64,000 nt of DNA, from positions 1 to 64,000 of the forward strand of contig ONHQ01000018.1 of the NCBI GenBank assembly GCA_900317685.1. Direction: 5' to 3'. Under the pieces are notes generated by a model that saw nothing but the letters and a program-made list of their open reading frames with translations, made no database searches and had not been told where the DNA came from. How positions within the stretch are numbered: position 1 is the stretch's first letter; the number at the start of each line of letters is the position of its first letter. Position numbers and translations under genes: made by a program. Shown one piece after another: positions 34,550-43,369 of the stretch. This DNA is from an uncultured Prevotella sp. Lineage in GTDB: Bacteria > Bacteroidota > Bacteroidia > Bacteroidales > Bacteroidaceae.

Positions 34550-35458
34550 ATGACCACACCACAGCAAGCACCCACGACCAACAGCATCACTGCCACAGAC
34601 AACATCCAGCCTGTGACAGGGACAGAGCCGGAGTTTATCCTCTATGACGACTTCACCGATACTTCGCACCAAGTCGACTTCTTCATCCCCAACAGGTTCA
34701 TCGTGGCCTATTGCCGTCAAGGGTCTTTGTCCATCACTGTCAACCACAAGCAGCGGACGACTATGAACAGAGGCGACTTGCTCATAGCTTTTCCCCGCAC
34801 CACACTGGAGGACTTCTCCTTCTCCAGCGACCTGCAGCTGTTGGTGCTAAGCCTTTCGCCTACGGTCATCAACGACAGTCTCCTGGCCGACAAAGACCTG
34901 TGGCCTAACATAGAATTTATAAGTTTGCACCCTATGATCCACCTCACAGAAGAAGAGGTAGAGGTGGGCCAACATTATTACCATCTTTATAAGTCCTACT
35001 CGAAACGCAAACCTACCAAGTTTCGGAGCAATATCTTGTATACCCTGCACAGAAGCATGATCTATGAGCTCGCCGATATGGTGAACAACCGCACGGGATC
35101 GGTGCCTCAAAACGAACCCTACAGTCAGACCGACAACACTTTTAAGCACTTCCTGCTACTGCTGGCTCAAAGTGGAGGCAAGATCCGAAATGTCAGCTAC
35201 TTCGCCCGCGAGCTGTGCATCACCACGAAATATCTCTCGCATATCGTTAAGGAGAAGACCGGGCACTCAGCCAAGCAACTCATCGACGAGACGGTGGCCA
35301 ATGAGATCCGCCGCCAGCTGTGCTATACATCCAAAACGGTAAAGGAGATCGCCAACGACCTGGGATTCCCCAGTCTGAGCTTCTTCGGCACCTACACACG
35401 CAAGCATCTCAACGCCTCACCCGCCAATATTCGCAAGAATTACAGAACAGGCAAATAA
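34550..35458 (+). CDS. AraC-family transcriptional regulator
   Basis: A 302-residue regulator. The N-terminal cupin-like sensory half begins after a low-complexity Thr/Gln stretch. The C-terminal double helix-turn-helix (about 200-300) shows YFARELCITTKYLSHIVKEKTG and VKEIANDLGFPSLSFFGTYTRKHLNASP. The ligand and targets are unknown; this group is common in Bacteroidetes. The short spacer from the SprT-like gene contains the ACCTTATTATATATA element (34528-34542). Confidence 0.88.
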   Translation: MTTPQQAPTTNSITATDNIQPVTGTEPEFILYDDFTDTSHQVDFFIPNRFIVAYCRQGSLSITVNHKQRTTMNRGDLLIAFPRTTLEDFSFSSDLQLLVLSLSPTVINDSLLADKDLWPNIEFISLHPMIHLTEEEVEVGQHYYHLYKSYSKRKPTKFRSNILYTLHRSMIYELADMVNNRTGSVPQNEPYSQTDNTFKHFLLLLAQSGGKIRNVSYFARELCITTKYLSHIVKEKTGHSAKQLIDETVANEIRRQLCYTSKTVKEIANDLGFPSLSFFGTYTRKHLNASPANIRKNYRTGK

Positions 35459-35595
35459 CTGCTTGTGGGCTATAACATACGATAGGAAGGGTAACGGTCT
35501 CGCCGGATCATATGCGATTCTCAGGGAGTTTCTCACAATAAGTGAGCACGCTACAAAGTATAAAGATGTGGCATCGGCATCAATAAAAAAGGTAC

Positions 35596-36627
35596 TTATT
35601 TTGTTTCTCCGCCTCTCTTGGGCTTACCTGTTTCCGTCATGGGTATGTGGTCGATGTGTCGCACTTCCCGTGGAATCCAGTATTTGGGCAGGACACGACG
35701 GCAGATGGCGGCGACGGCTTCAGTGTCGCTGGCTTCGGTGAGCAGGATCTCAGCCTCACCGAATTTCACGTCCTTACGTCGGGCAATGATGAAGGGAGCG
35801 GAGAGATGCGGCTTCAAAGCATGTTCCACTTCCTCAATCTGTATCTTGATACCTCCGGAGACAATCACGTTGTCCTTACGTCCAAGGATGCGGAAGCCCT
35901 TGCCGGGGACGATCTCCGCGCGGTCGTTGGTCTCCAATATTCCTTCATGAACCAGAGGCGCATTGATCATCAGGCAATCGTCTTGGTTCAGACTCACCTT
36001 CACACTTGGAAAAGGCTGGTACCACTCGCTGGCCTCAGGGCCGTTGAGTCGCCTTAAAGCGATATGCGAGAGCGTCTCTGTCATGCCGTAGGTGCTCCAT
36101 ACCGCATGGGGAAAGTCGCGCAAGGTGGCTGCCAGTTGGTCGTCGATAGCCCCGCCGCCGATGATCAGATGGCGGGTCTGACGCAACAGTGCCGCCTCTT
36201 CGGGCACTTGCAGGGTGTTGTAGACTTGCAGGGGAACCATAGCGGCGAAGGCAGGAGCCGGGATTTCTTTCCCTTGTGGACAAGGGTGGGGCAGGGCTGT
36301 AGGGTCATGGAAGTCTGTCTCCGTGACGCCTTGCCCTTGCAATAAGGCTGCCATGGGATGGCCACTCGGCTCTACGCTGAGCAGCCGCAACCGACGCTCG
36401 ATGGACCGGACCACGACCATCTTTGCACCGATATATTTCAGGTTCATGCAGAGCAGGGCCGTGTCACCGGGTTGCAGTCCCAGAAAGTCGCATGTGATGC
36501 GGGCTGAGTTGCGCATCTTTTCTTTCTCAGTCCACATCGGTTTGGGTGCCCCCGTACTGCCACTGGTGTGGACAAGTACGCGGTCGCTGCTGTTGCGCCA
36601 CTCACTTAGGAATTCTTCGAGTACCAT
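35596..36627 (-). CDS. menE: O-succinylbenzoate-CoA ligase
   Basis: A 343-residue AMP-forming ligase that activates O-succinylbenzoate with CoA in menaquinone synthesis. Adenylation motifs: HTSGSTGAPKPM (P-loop), WSTYGMTETLSHIA, FRILGRKDNVIVSGGIKIQ and a C-terminal Lys region near TETGKPKRGG. It is shorter than the usual ~450-residue enzyme because the N-terminal part is reduced, as seen in other Bacteroidales MenE. The start overlaps the menC end by 22 bases. It is assigned to menaquinone because of context. Confidence 0.88.
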   Translation of the reverse strand: MVLEEFLSEWRNSSDRVLVHTSGSTGAPKPMWTEKEKMRNSARITCDFLGLQPGDTALLCMNLKYIGAKMVVVRSIERRLRLLSVEPSGHPMAALLQGQGVTETDFHDPTALPHPCPQGKEIPAPAFAAMVPLQVYNTLQVPEEAALLRQTRHLIIGGGAIDDQLAATLRDFPHAVWSTYGMTETLSHIALRRLNGPEASEWYQPFPSVKVSLNQDDCLMINAPLVHEGILETNDRAEIVPGKGFRILGRKDNVIVSGGIKIQIEEVEHALKPHLSAPFIIARRKDVKFGEAEILLTEASDTEAVAAICRRVLPKYWIPREVRHIDHIPMTETGKPKRGGETK

Positions 36628-37637
36628 AGCTTATCGTTTTTGATCTCCAAGGGCATGGGGATGTTGTCGGTGTAGAGCAGTCCTGTGCCCAAGCCCTGCG
36701 GCATCGTGATGTGCGGTCCGTATATTTCGGCACAGAACTGTGCTACGGCGTTGAGACCGATATTGCTTTCCAAAGCCGAGGTGATCCAAGAGCCGATGCC
36801 ACGGTCCTTGGCCATTCTGATCCATTCGCGACAGCTGTGCATGCCACCATGCAGGCTGGGCTTCAGCACGAGATAGGCAGGGCCGATCTTGTCGAGCAGC
36901 ATGGCTTTCATCGACGGCATGTTGATGCCGATGAGCTCTTCGTCGAGAGCGATGGGCAGGGGCGCGTGCTGGCAGAGCTCCGCCATCTCTTTCCACTGAT
37001 GCGGCTTGATGGGCTGTTCGATGGAGTGGATGTCGTAACGGGCCAGAGCCTCTAACCGCTGCATGGCATTGTCGGGCGTAAAGCCACCGTTGGCATCTAC
37101 TCTCAGCTCCACTTGGTCCTTGCTGAAACACTCGCGGATATGTTTTACTAAATCCAACTCACGCTCGAAGTCGATGGCACCTATCTTCAACTTCACGCAG
37201 TGGTAGCCAGCTTTGAGCTTTGTCTCCAGTCGCTCGTACATCTCGTCGAAGGTTCCCATCCAGACAAGTCCGTTGATGGTGATCCCTTCCTCGCCCCGGC
37301 TGAATGGTGTGTCGAAGAGAGCTGTGGAGCCCTTTGCATCGAGTTGTGCGAAGGCCGTCTCCAGTCCGAAGAGAATGGAGGGGTAGGGTCGCAGCATCTC
37401 ATAGGGTATGCCGCCCAAGCGGTTGACCAGTTCGCACGTGTCGCGGAGGAGTGTCTGATAGCGTTCGTCGCTCATGGCATCGCAGCTCAGATCGGGCAAT
37501 GTCGAGCACTCTCCCGTGCCACGGATGCCATCGCGCTCAAGGGTGATATAATAGGAATGGTGGGTGGTGTACACGCCGCGGCTGGTTCCCGCTGGCTGTT
37601 TGAAGTGCAGCACCTTGTCGGTGATCTCGTATTTCAT
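36606..37637 (-). CDS. menC: O-succinylbenzoate synthase
   Basis: A 343-residue enolase-superfamily enzyme that dehydrates SHCHC to O-succinylbenzoate. The acid/base lysine motif is VKLKIGA. Metal ligands are in LRVDANGGF, SIEQPI and ALDEELIG, and the second lysine is in LVLKPSLHGG. The ATG at 37637 (MKYEIT) is preferred over the upstream in-frame start. It shares a promoter with menE and is separated from menB by a hemolysin III gene and a repeat/nuclease locus. Confidence 0.92.
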   Translation of the reverse strand: MKYEITDKVLHFKQPAGTSRGVYTTHHSYYITLERDGIRGTGECSTLPDLSCDAMSDERYQTLLRDTCELVNRLGGIPYEMLRPYPSILFGLETAFAQLDAKGSTALFDTPFSRGEEGITINGLVWMGTFDEMYERLETKLKAGYHCVKLKIGAIDFERELDLVKHIRECFSKDQVELRVDANGGFTPDNAMQRLEALARYDIHSIEQPIKPHQWKEMAELCQHAPLPIALDEELIGINMPSMKAMLLDKIGPAYLVLKPSLHGGMHSCREWIRMAKDRGIGSWITSALESNIGLNAVAQFCAEIYGPHITMPQGLGTGLLYTDNIPMPLEIKNDKLWYSKNS

Positions 37638-37664
37638 GATAAAGCTACTTTTGTTGCGTGAAGG

Positions 37665-37672
37665 CAAAAGTA
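37665..37672 (-). promoter_or_regulatory. -7 promoter element of menC-menE
   Basis: TACTTTTG on the minus strand, 28 bases before the menC start. It gives menC-menE a promoter independent of menF-menD-menB. Confidence 0.5.
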
Positions 37673-37768
37673 AGAAAAAAAGGATAAAAAAGCAAGTTTT
37701 ATTTTGTCTTTCACTAAGATTACGCTATCTTTACACAGAAATATTCTATCAGTAGACAATAGTATATC

Positions 37769-38425
37769 ATGAAAATAAAGATATTCTATAATCACAAGGA
37801 AGAATTGTGGAACTCATGGAGTCATGCGGGTGGCATCTTCTTGGGCGTAGCTTTTGGTGCTATCTTCCTCTATCTCTGCTTCTCGCGTGGTAACGGCTGG
37901 GCGTCGGCAGGTGTCATCCTCTACCTTGTAGGTATGCTCGGTTCGTATATTGCTTCCACCGTCTATCATGCTCTCTCGGCTTGGTCTCCATGGAAGGAAC
38001 GGCTGCGTAAGTGGGATCATGCGGCCATCTACTGGCATATCGCCGGCTCCTATTCACCTATCACGCTCATCGCTTTGCGTCAACAGGGCTACTGGGGCTG
38101 GACTCTGTTTTGCTTTGTATGGCTCTGCGCCATCGTGGGCACGTTCACGAGCTTCCATAAGCTCAAGGCTCACAGCAATCTGGAGACCTTAGTATATATA
38201 GGTATGGGCATGAGTGTGCTCATCGCCTTCAAGCCTTTGATCGATTCCGTGAGTGCTGCGACGGTCATCTGGATCATCGCCGAGGGTGTGTGCTATGTCA
38301 CCGGCGCGCTGTTCTACACCCTTCGCCGTCGTCGCTACATGCACACTGTCTTCCATTTCTTTGTTCTTGCCGGCAGCATCTGCCACCTCATCGCGGTGTG
38401 GGACATCCTCATGCGCTACCTCTGA
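37769..38425 (+). CDS. Hemolysin III/PAQR family membrane protein
   Basis: A 218-residue protein with seven predicted helices. PAQR landmarks: NSWSHAGGIFLG near the start, ASTVYHALSAWSPWKERLRKWDHAAIYWHIAGSYSPITL (His and Asp), and HTVFHFFVLAGSICH near the end. The three conserved His/Asp positions resemble a zinc hydrolase or TrhA-like site. The function is unknown in this organism. It is transcribed against the men genes; a family A array begins 5 bases after its stop codon. Confidence 0.9.
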   Translation: MKIKIFYNHKEELWNSWSHAGGIFLGVAFGAIFLYLCFSRGNGWASAGVILYLVGMLGSYIASTVYHALSAWSPWKERLRKWDHAAIYWHIAGSYSPITLIALRQQGYWGWTLFCFVWLCAIVGTFTSFHKLKAHSNLETLVYIGMGMSVLIAFKPLIDSVSAATVIWIIAEGVCYVTGALFYTLRRRRYMHTVFHFFVLAGSICHLIAVWDILMRYL

Positions 38426-38430
38426 AGACA

Positions 38431-38756
38431 GACATAGTAACATATTGAGCAGATAAAGACATAGTAACATATAAAACATAAGACATAGTAACATATTGAA
38501 CATAAGACATAGTAACATATTGAACAGATAAAGACATAGTAACATATTGAACATAAGACATAGTAACATATAAGACATAGTAACATATTGAACATAATAT
38601 AGTAACAGAGTGAACAGATATAAGACTTACTGACTAATGATTTTCGTTACTATGTCTTATGTTCCATATGTTACTATGTCTTATTTTTAATATGTTGTCT
38701 TATGTATAATATGTTACTATGTCTTTTTTTAATATGTTACTATGTCTAATAAACAG
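38431..38756. repeat. Family A array, gene locus, hemolysin III side
   Basis: About seven forward cores GACATAGTAACAT(A) from 38431 to about 38606, then four or five reverse cores TGTTACTATGTC between about 38645 and 38756. Spacers are of type TTGAACAGATAAA. A decayed core (ATACTATGTG) overlaps the end of the GxxExxY gene. Confidence 0.9.
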
Positions 38757-38770
38757 TCTGCACATGAATA

Positions 38771-39163
38771 CTATGTGTTGTGAACAGTTTTTTTGTAGGT
38801 GCGGTACTTATGTTTGAATTGCAATTGATCCGAGCCGAAGTTGATGAGGAATCCATCATCGATGCCTGTGGCGTTGAGATAGTTCACTAATTGTATTTCG
38901 TTGGCGATGGTAAGGCTGGTAGTAGCCTTTAACTCGAGGATGAGTCGGTTGTCAACGATCATGTCTGCTCTGTAGCTTCCAACTACGATGCCATCGTAAC
39001 GGACCTCAAATGGCACTTCTGTTTTAACAACGTGATTGTGCTTTCTAATCTCAATGAGCATCGCATTCTTGTAGACGGCCTCTAAGAACCCCGGTCCCAA
39101 CTGACGTCGGACTGCTTTCGCACACTCAATCATTAGTTTTATTAGATCATTGATATCCTCCAT
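38771..39163 (-). CDS. GxxExxY protein, PD-(D/E)XK nuclease superfamily
   Basis: A 130-residue protein with the family motif GFLEAVY (residues 25-31) and a nuclease-like signature: Asp67 in SYRADMIVDN, then Glu77-x-Lys79 in LILELKA. This fits the PD-(D/E)XK_3 family; catalysis is not proven. Both sides carry family A arrays. On the menB side, five reverse cores (39193-39296) run up to about 15 bases before the start codon, and its stop TAG lies in a core-like ACATAGTA. This gene and its arrays separate menB from menC. A paralog with a different array lies at 53341-53754. Confidence 0.85.
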   Translation of the reverse strand: MEDINDLIKLMIECAKAVRRQLGPGFLEAVYKNAMLIEIRKHNHVVKTEVPFEVRYDGIVVGSYRADMIVDNRLILELKATTSLTIANEIQLVNYLNATGIDDGFLINFGSDQLQFKHKYRTYKKTVHNT

Positions 39164-39178
39164 TTATAGTCTTGTTTT

Positions 39179-39298
39179 ATGTTATTATGTTACTATGTCT
39201 TATGTTCAATACGTTACTATGTCTTTTGTTCAATATGTTACTATGTCTTATGTTCAATACGTTACCATGTCTTATGTTCAATATGTTACTATGTCTTA
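39179..39298 (-). repeat. Family A tandem array, menB side, 24-bp units
   Basis: About five copies of a 24-bp unit, GTTACTATGTCTTATGTTCA plus ATAC or ATAT, with GTTACCATGTC in one copy. In the menB direction they read forward, and the menB stop TAA is the first part of the unit (TAAGACATAGTAACA). Confidence 0.9.
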
Positions 39299-40123
39299 AG
39301 GGAACTGGGGGTATTTGTCGAAGTCGGGCTTGCGCTTCTCCAAGAAGGCGCGGCCGCCTTCCTGCGCCTCGTCGAGGGTGTAGTAGAGCATTGTGGCGTC
39401 ACCGGCGAGCTCCTGGATACCTGCCTGTCCGTCGAGCTCAGCGTTGAAGCCAGCCTTCATCATGCGGATGGCGAGCGGAGAGCGCTCCATGATCGTCTCG
39501 CACCAGGCCACCGTCTCATCCTCGAGTTGGTCAAATGGTACCACCTTGTTGACGAGTCCCATCTGTTCCGCTTCCTTTGCGGAGTACTGACGGCAGAGAT
39601 ACCAGATCTCGCGCGCCTTCTTTTGTCCCACGATGCGAGCCAGATAGCTGGCACCCAGTCCGGCATCGAAGCTGCCTACTTTGGGTCCCGTCTGTCCGAA
39701 GATAGCGTTTTCCGAAGCTATTGTCAGGTCGCAGACCACGTGCAGCACATGTCCGCCACCGATCGCGTAGCCGTTGACCATGGCGATGACCGGCTTTGGC
39801 AGTCGTCGGATCTGCATTTGCACGTCGAGCACGTTGAGGCGTGGCACACCATCACTACCGACATATCCACCGCGTCCCTTGACGTGCATGTCGCCACCCG
39901 AGCAGAACGCCTTGTCGCCGGCGCCTGTGAGGATCACCACACGTATGTCGAGATGATCACGGCAATAGGTGAAGGCTTGACTCATCTCCCACACCGTGAG
40001 CGGTGTGAAGGCGTTGCGGTAGCGTGGACGGTTGATGGTGATCTTAGCGATGTGATTGTATTCTTCAAAGAGTATCTCCTTGAAGTCGAAACCCGGAATG
40101 GTTTTCCAATTTCTCTTTTCCAT
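39296..40123 (-). CDS. menB: 1,4-dihydroxy-2-naphthoyl-CoA synthase
   Basis: A 275-residue crotonase-fold enzyme that closes the second ring of the menaquinone head group. Family sequences: [76 protein letters not shown] and a final FLEKRKPDF. It follows menD by one base, as in a tight operon. The expected next gene, menC, is instead beyond the GxxExxY locus and the hemolysin III gene. Confidence 0.95.
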   Translation of the reverse strand: MEKRNWKTIPGFDFKEILFEEYNHIAKITINRPRYRNAFTPLTVWEMSQAFTYCRDHLDIRVVILTGAGDKAFCSGGDMHVKGRGGYVGSDGVPRLNVLDVQMQIRRLPKPVIAMVNGYAIGGGHVLHVVCDLTIASENAIFGQTGPKVGSFDAGLGASYLARIVGQKKAREIWYLCRQYSAKEAEQMGLVNKVVPFDQLEDETVAWCETIMERSPLAIRMMKAGFNAELDGQAGIQELAGDATMLYYTLDEAQEGGRAFLEKRKPDFDKYPQFP

Positions 40124-40124
40124 A

Positions 40125-41804
40125 TTATAATAAGGTGTTAAAGTATTCTTGATAAGCCCTCAGATCGTCTTCAGCATTGGTGAAGACTTCGAGGAGCATA
40201 GGCCGCTCCGCCATCGGGCTGACGAGTGCGCCGAGGAGATTATAGAGCTCCTCCTCGTTGTGAGCGTGATAATACATGATGTCGTTCTCGCGGCAGATGC
40301 CCTCTGCTGTGGTGGCGTGCACGCCCATGACCATGCTGCGTGCCGGACTCTGCCGCAGTCCGTCGAACTTGGCGAAGATCTCCCCTCCGCTGTTGTTGAG
40401 CAACAAGATGCGGAGGTTCTGCCGCAGGTTGGTATTCCACAGTGCGTTTTGGTCGTAGAAAAAACTCAGATCTCCGATGACGCAGTACACCGGTGCGTTG
40501 GTGGCGAGCGAGAAACCGGCTGCCGTCGACAGAGAGCCTTCTATGCCGTTGATGCCACGGTTGCAGTAGACATGCTCCCGGGCATAGAGACATCCCAAAC
40601 GCACCGGCGTGCTGTTGGCGTAGTGCAGGGCATAGCCTTCCGCGGTATGGCTGAGCTGCTCCTCAAGGAGCTTCACGGCTAACAGATTGGAGTAGGGTGG
40701 AACGAACGTCCGGCGATGATCCTCAGCTTTCCAGCGCAGTGCTTCCCAGCGGTCGAACCACTCGTGCGGTCCCTCCGTGGTGATGGCGGCAAGCACGTCG
40801 TCGGGCCTTGCCTGCACGATGCCGCGAAGGTTCATCATCGGGTCGTGGACCGTACCGTCAGCATTCACCTCCCAGCAGGTCGCGTCCTTAGCCTGCCGCA
40901 GGAGCTGCTTGGCACGTTTGCTGACCAGCGTGTCGCCGATGTAGAGGATGAAGTCGGGCCGGAAATCCTCGTCGTCTCCTGCCATAGCCAGCATCTCTTC
41001 CAGTGACGTGGCACCGTCCTCTCCGCTGAGCGCCTCGTTCCAAACCACATAGTGCTTGTCGGTGAGCGATGCGATTCTGCCTTTGGCTAAGTCCGACGGC
41101 TTCATCTGTCCGATGACGATGAGCGGCCGCTGTGCCTTGGAGAGCTGTTGCAGGAAGTCGTGAGCCGCGGCCTTGACGGCATTGGTGGAAGCACTGCTTC
41201 CCCTTTCGCTGTCGTGAACTGACAGCAGTGAGCTCAGGACAATCGTGCGTTCCGAGGGCAACGTGCGCGTGCTGAAGGTGTAGAGCGGTTCTGAGATCGG
41301 CACGTTGATGTGCACCGGGCCTTGGCAAGGTTGTGTGGCGGCGATGAGTGCCTCGTTGACGAGTCGGTTGCAATACCAGTGCTCCTCGTCGTTGTGCGGT
41401 TCGGGCAGATCCACCGTGCGTTTGACAAAGCAGGTCAGCGCCCCCGGCTGAGGCATCGTCTGTCCGGTGAGTTGTCCGATCCACTGCTTGGGGCGGTCGG
41501 CCGAGACGACCACGAGAGGCAGATGCTGATACATTGCCTCGGCGACAGCGGGCAGCGTGTTGAGCAGTGCCGTGCCGCTGGTGACGCAGACGACCACCGG
41601 TTCCTCTGTGGCCTGACAGAGTCCGAGTGCATAGAACGCGGCACTGCGCTCGTCGGTGATGGGGTAGCACTGGATCTCAGGGCACACGTCGAGGTTGTGC
41701 ACGATAGGCGCGTTGCGCGACCCCGGACATACGACCGCATGGCGCACGCCGTGAGCGATGAGCAGCGCGGTGAGCGTGTTGACATTATCTTTATCGCAAT
41801 ACAT
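40125..41804 (-). CDS. menD: 2-succinyl-5-enolpyruvyl-6-hydroxy-3-cyclohexene-1-carboxylate synthase
   Basis: A 559-residue thiamine-diphosphate enzyme that adds a succinyl group to isochorismate. Family features: the N-terminal [17 protein letters not shown], the catalytic-Glu region [14 protein letters not shown], the central [21 protein letters not shown], and the ThDP motif [16 protein letters not shown]. It is complete. Its start overlaps the end of menF (14 bases), a normal operon overlap. Confidence 0.95.
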   Translation of the reverse strand: MYCDKDNVNTLTALLIAHGVRHAVVCPGSRNAPIVHNLDVCPEIQCYPITDERSAAFYALGLCQATEEPVVVCVTSGTALLNTLPAVAEAMYQHLPLVVVSADRPKQWIGQLTGQTMPQPGALTCFVKRTVDLPEPHNDEEHWYCNRLVNEALIAATQPCQGPVHINVPISEPLYTFSTRTLPSERTIVLSSLLSVHDSERGSSASTNAVKAAAHDFLQQLSKAQRPLIVIGQMKPSDLAKGRIASLTDKHYVVWNEALSGEDGATSLEEMLAMAGDDEDFRPDFILYIGDTLVSKRAKQLLRQAKDATCWEVNADGTVHDPMMNLRGIVQARPDDVLAAITTEGPHEWFDRWEALRWKAEDHRRTFVPPYSNLLAVKLLEEQLSHTAEGYALHYANSTPVRLGCLYAREHVYCNRGINGIEGSLSTAAGFSLATNAPVYCVIGDLSFFYDQNALWNTNLRQNLRILLLNNSGGEIFAKFDGLRQSPARSMVMGVHATTAEGICRENDIMYYHAHNEEELYNLLGALVSPMAERPMLLEVFTNAEDDLRAYQEYFNTLL

Positions 41805-42855
41805 CTCTCATGGTGTTGAGTTTCATCTCAGTCTCCCTCCATTCCTCTTTCTCCTTACTTTCCGGCACGATGCCGCCTCCGGCGTGGAGCATGTAGTTGT
41901 TGTCGTTGATCTCCATGCATCGCAGGGTGACGAAGAGGCGGGTCTCTCCTTTAGGATCGTAGGGACCGCAGAAGCCACTATAATATTTTCGGTCATCCTT
42001 CTCACTCACGAGGATGATGGTTCGCGCCTCCTCTTTGGGCAGACCGCAGACGGCCGGGGTGGGGTGGAGCGCATCGAGCACATCGGCCAACTGCGCATCC
42101 TCTTTCAATTTGAAATTGAAGTCGGTGCACAGGTGCAGCAATCGCGCTGCCATGGTCGTATGGGGGTGGCTGTGTGTCAGTTCATCGGCATAGGGTTGGA
42201 GCGTGTCGCCGATATACGATGCGACAAAGCGTTGCTCCTTGCGATTTTTCTCTGACCATTTCATCTCCTTTCCTGGCTGATAGTTGTCGGGCATCTTTTG
42301 TGTACCGGCCAAAGCCATGGTATGGTAGTTCTGTCCGTCGCCCTCAAGGAGTACTTCGGGTGTGGCCATCAGCCATGTACCCGCTTGCTTCAGGCATACC
42401 AGAGCAATCAGTTGGTGAGGATAGAGCTGGCAGGCGCGCAGAAAAAGTGCTTCCGGGTCTTGACCGGTATGGCTGAATTCGGTAACATGACGGGCGATGA
42501 CCACCTTGCTGACCTTTCCTAAGAGGAAGTACTTCTTGCAAAGACTGAAGCGCAGATGATAGTTCAGTCGCTCCAACTTACTATATTCTTCCAGCTTACG
42601 GTTTGTCAGTGGACTGTCAGGCACTTCGCTCCACCTCTGGCACACTTCTCTGATCACCTTCTTCTCCACCTTGTCGGCTTGCAGAAGCCATACGGGCGTC
42701 TTGTCCGTAGGTTGAAAAGGTGCGAAGACGAAGCCATGGTGGTCTTTGAGATCCTTGACAGATTTTAGAGCCAACGGCTCACCCTCGTGCTGTTCCAGCC
42801 TTACATATTCCTTCTGCTCCGGCAAGCGGTAGCAGACATAGTTGGTTGTGCTCAT
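41791..42855 (-). CDS. menF: Isochorismate synthase
   Basis: A 354-residue chorismate-binding enzyme. Family motifs: WLMATPEVLLEGDGQNYHTMALAGTQ, the catalytic HPTPAVCGLPKEEA and the C-terminal CGPYDPKGETRLFVTLRCMEI plus HAGGGIVPESKEKEEW. The start at 42855 gives ATGA overlap with the thioesterase gene upstream. The product feeds MenD. Confidence 0.92.
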   Translation of the reverse strand: MSTTNYVCYRLPEQKEYVRLEQHEGEPLALKSVKDLKDHHGFVFAPFQPTDKTPVWLLQADKVEKKVIREVCQRWSEVPDSPLTNRKLEEYSKLERLNYHLRFSLCKKYFLLGKVSKVVIARHVTEFSHTGQDPEALFLRACQLYPHQLIALVCLKQAGTWLMATPEVLLEGDGQNYHTMALAGTQKMPDNYQPGKEMKWSEKNRKEQRFVASYIGDTLQPYADELTHSHPHTTMAARLLHLCTDFNFKLKEDAQLADVLDALHPTPAVCGLPKEEARTIILVSEKDDRKYYSGFCGPYDPKGETRLFVTLRCMEINDNNYMLHAGGGIVPESKEKEEWRETEMKLNTMRDVLR

Positions 42856-43268
42856 TCCTTTCGTGGCGACAAGATATAGTTTGTGACATGTACCGTAGAG
42901 ATCAGCTCTCCCTTGGAGTTCTTCACATCGATCTGCCACTCGTGCAGCGTGCGGCCTTTGTATTGCAACTTGCCATAGGCCGTGACGGTATCTCCCACGA
43001 GCACTGTGCGCAGATGGTTGCCACTGACGTTGATGCCCACACAGATCTTGCCCGGGCAGAGCGCCATGGAGGCTACGCCCGCCAGGTTCTCACATAGGGC
43101 GAGGGTGGCACCGCCGGAGAGAAAGCCAAAAGGCTGGCGGTTGAGATCATCGACCTTCATGCGTGCCATGCAGGTGTCGGGCTCCTCGGTTGAGAGAAAC
43201 TCCATATTCAGTGTCTTCGATAGACCACCCTGCTTCTCGATGACGGCTTTTTGTTTTTCTATGTTCAT
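42852..43268 (-). CDS. PaaI-type hotdog thioesterase, probable DHNA-CoA thioesterase
   Basis: A 138-residue hotdog-fold thioesterase: the region FGFLSGGATLALCENLAGVAS (helix), then VGINVSGNHLRTVLVGDTVTAYGK and the final strands. It is the first gene of the men operon with a 4-base overlap to menF, so its most likely job is hydrolysis of 1,4-dihydroxy-2-naphthoyl-CoA. A PaaI-like substrate cannot be excluded by motif. Confidence 0.85.
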   Translation of the reverse strand: MNIEKQKAVIEKQGGLSKTLNMEFLSTEEPDTCMARMKVDDLNRQPFGFLSGGATLALCENLAGVASMALCPGKICVGINVSGNHLRTVLVGDTVTAYGKLQYKGRTLHEWQIDVKNSKGELISTVHVTNYILSPRKE

Positions 43269-43298
43269 GGTTTTTGTTTTTTATTTTATTCTTCCTTG

Positions 43299-43327
43299 CA
43301 AAGATACGAAAAATTCTATTACCTTTG
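43299..43327. promoter_or_regulatory. Divergent promoters of the men operon and the GH89 gene
   Basis: TATCTTTG on the minus strand (43306-43299) serves the thioesterase-menF-menD-menB operon. TACCTTTG on the plus strand (43320-43327) serves the GH89 gene. Confidence 0.6.
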
Positions 43328-43369
43328 CCAAACAAATCATCTATTATGCAGTCTAAACACAATAACACT

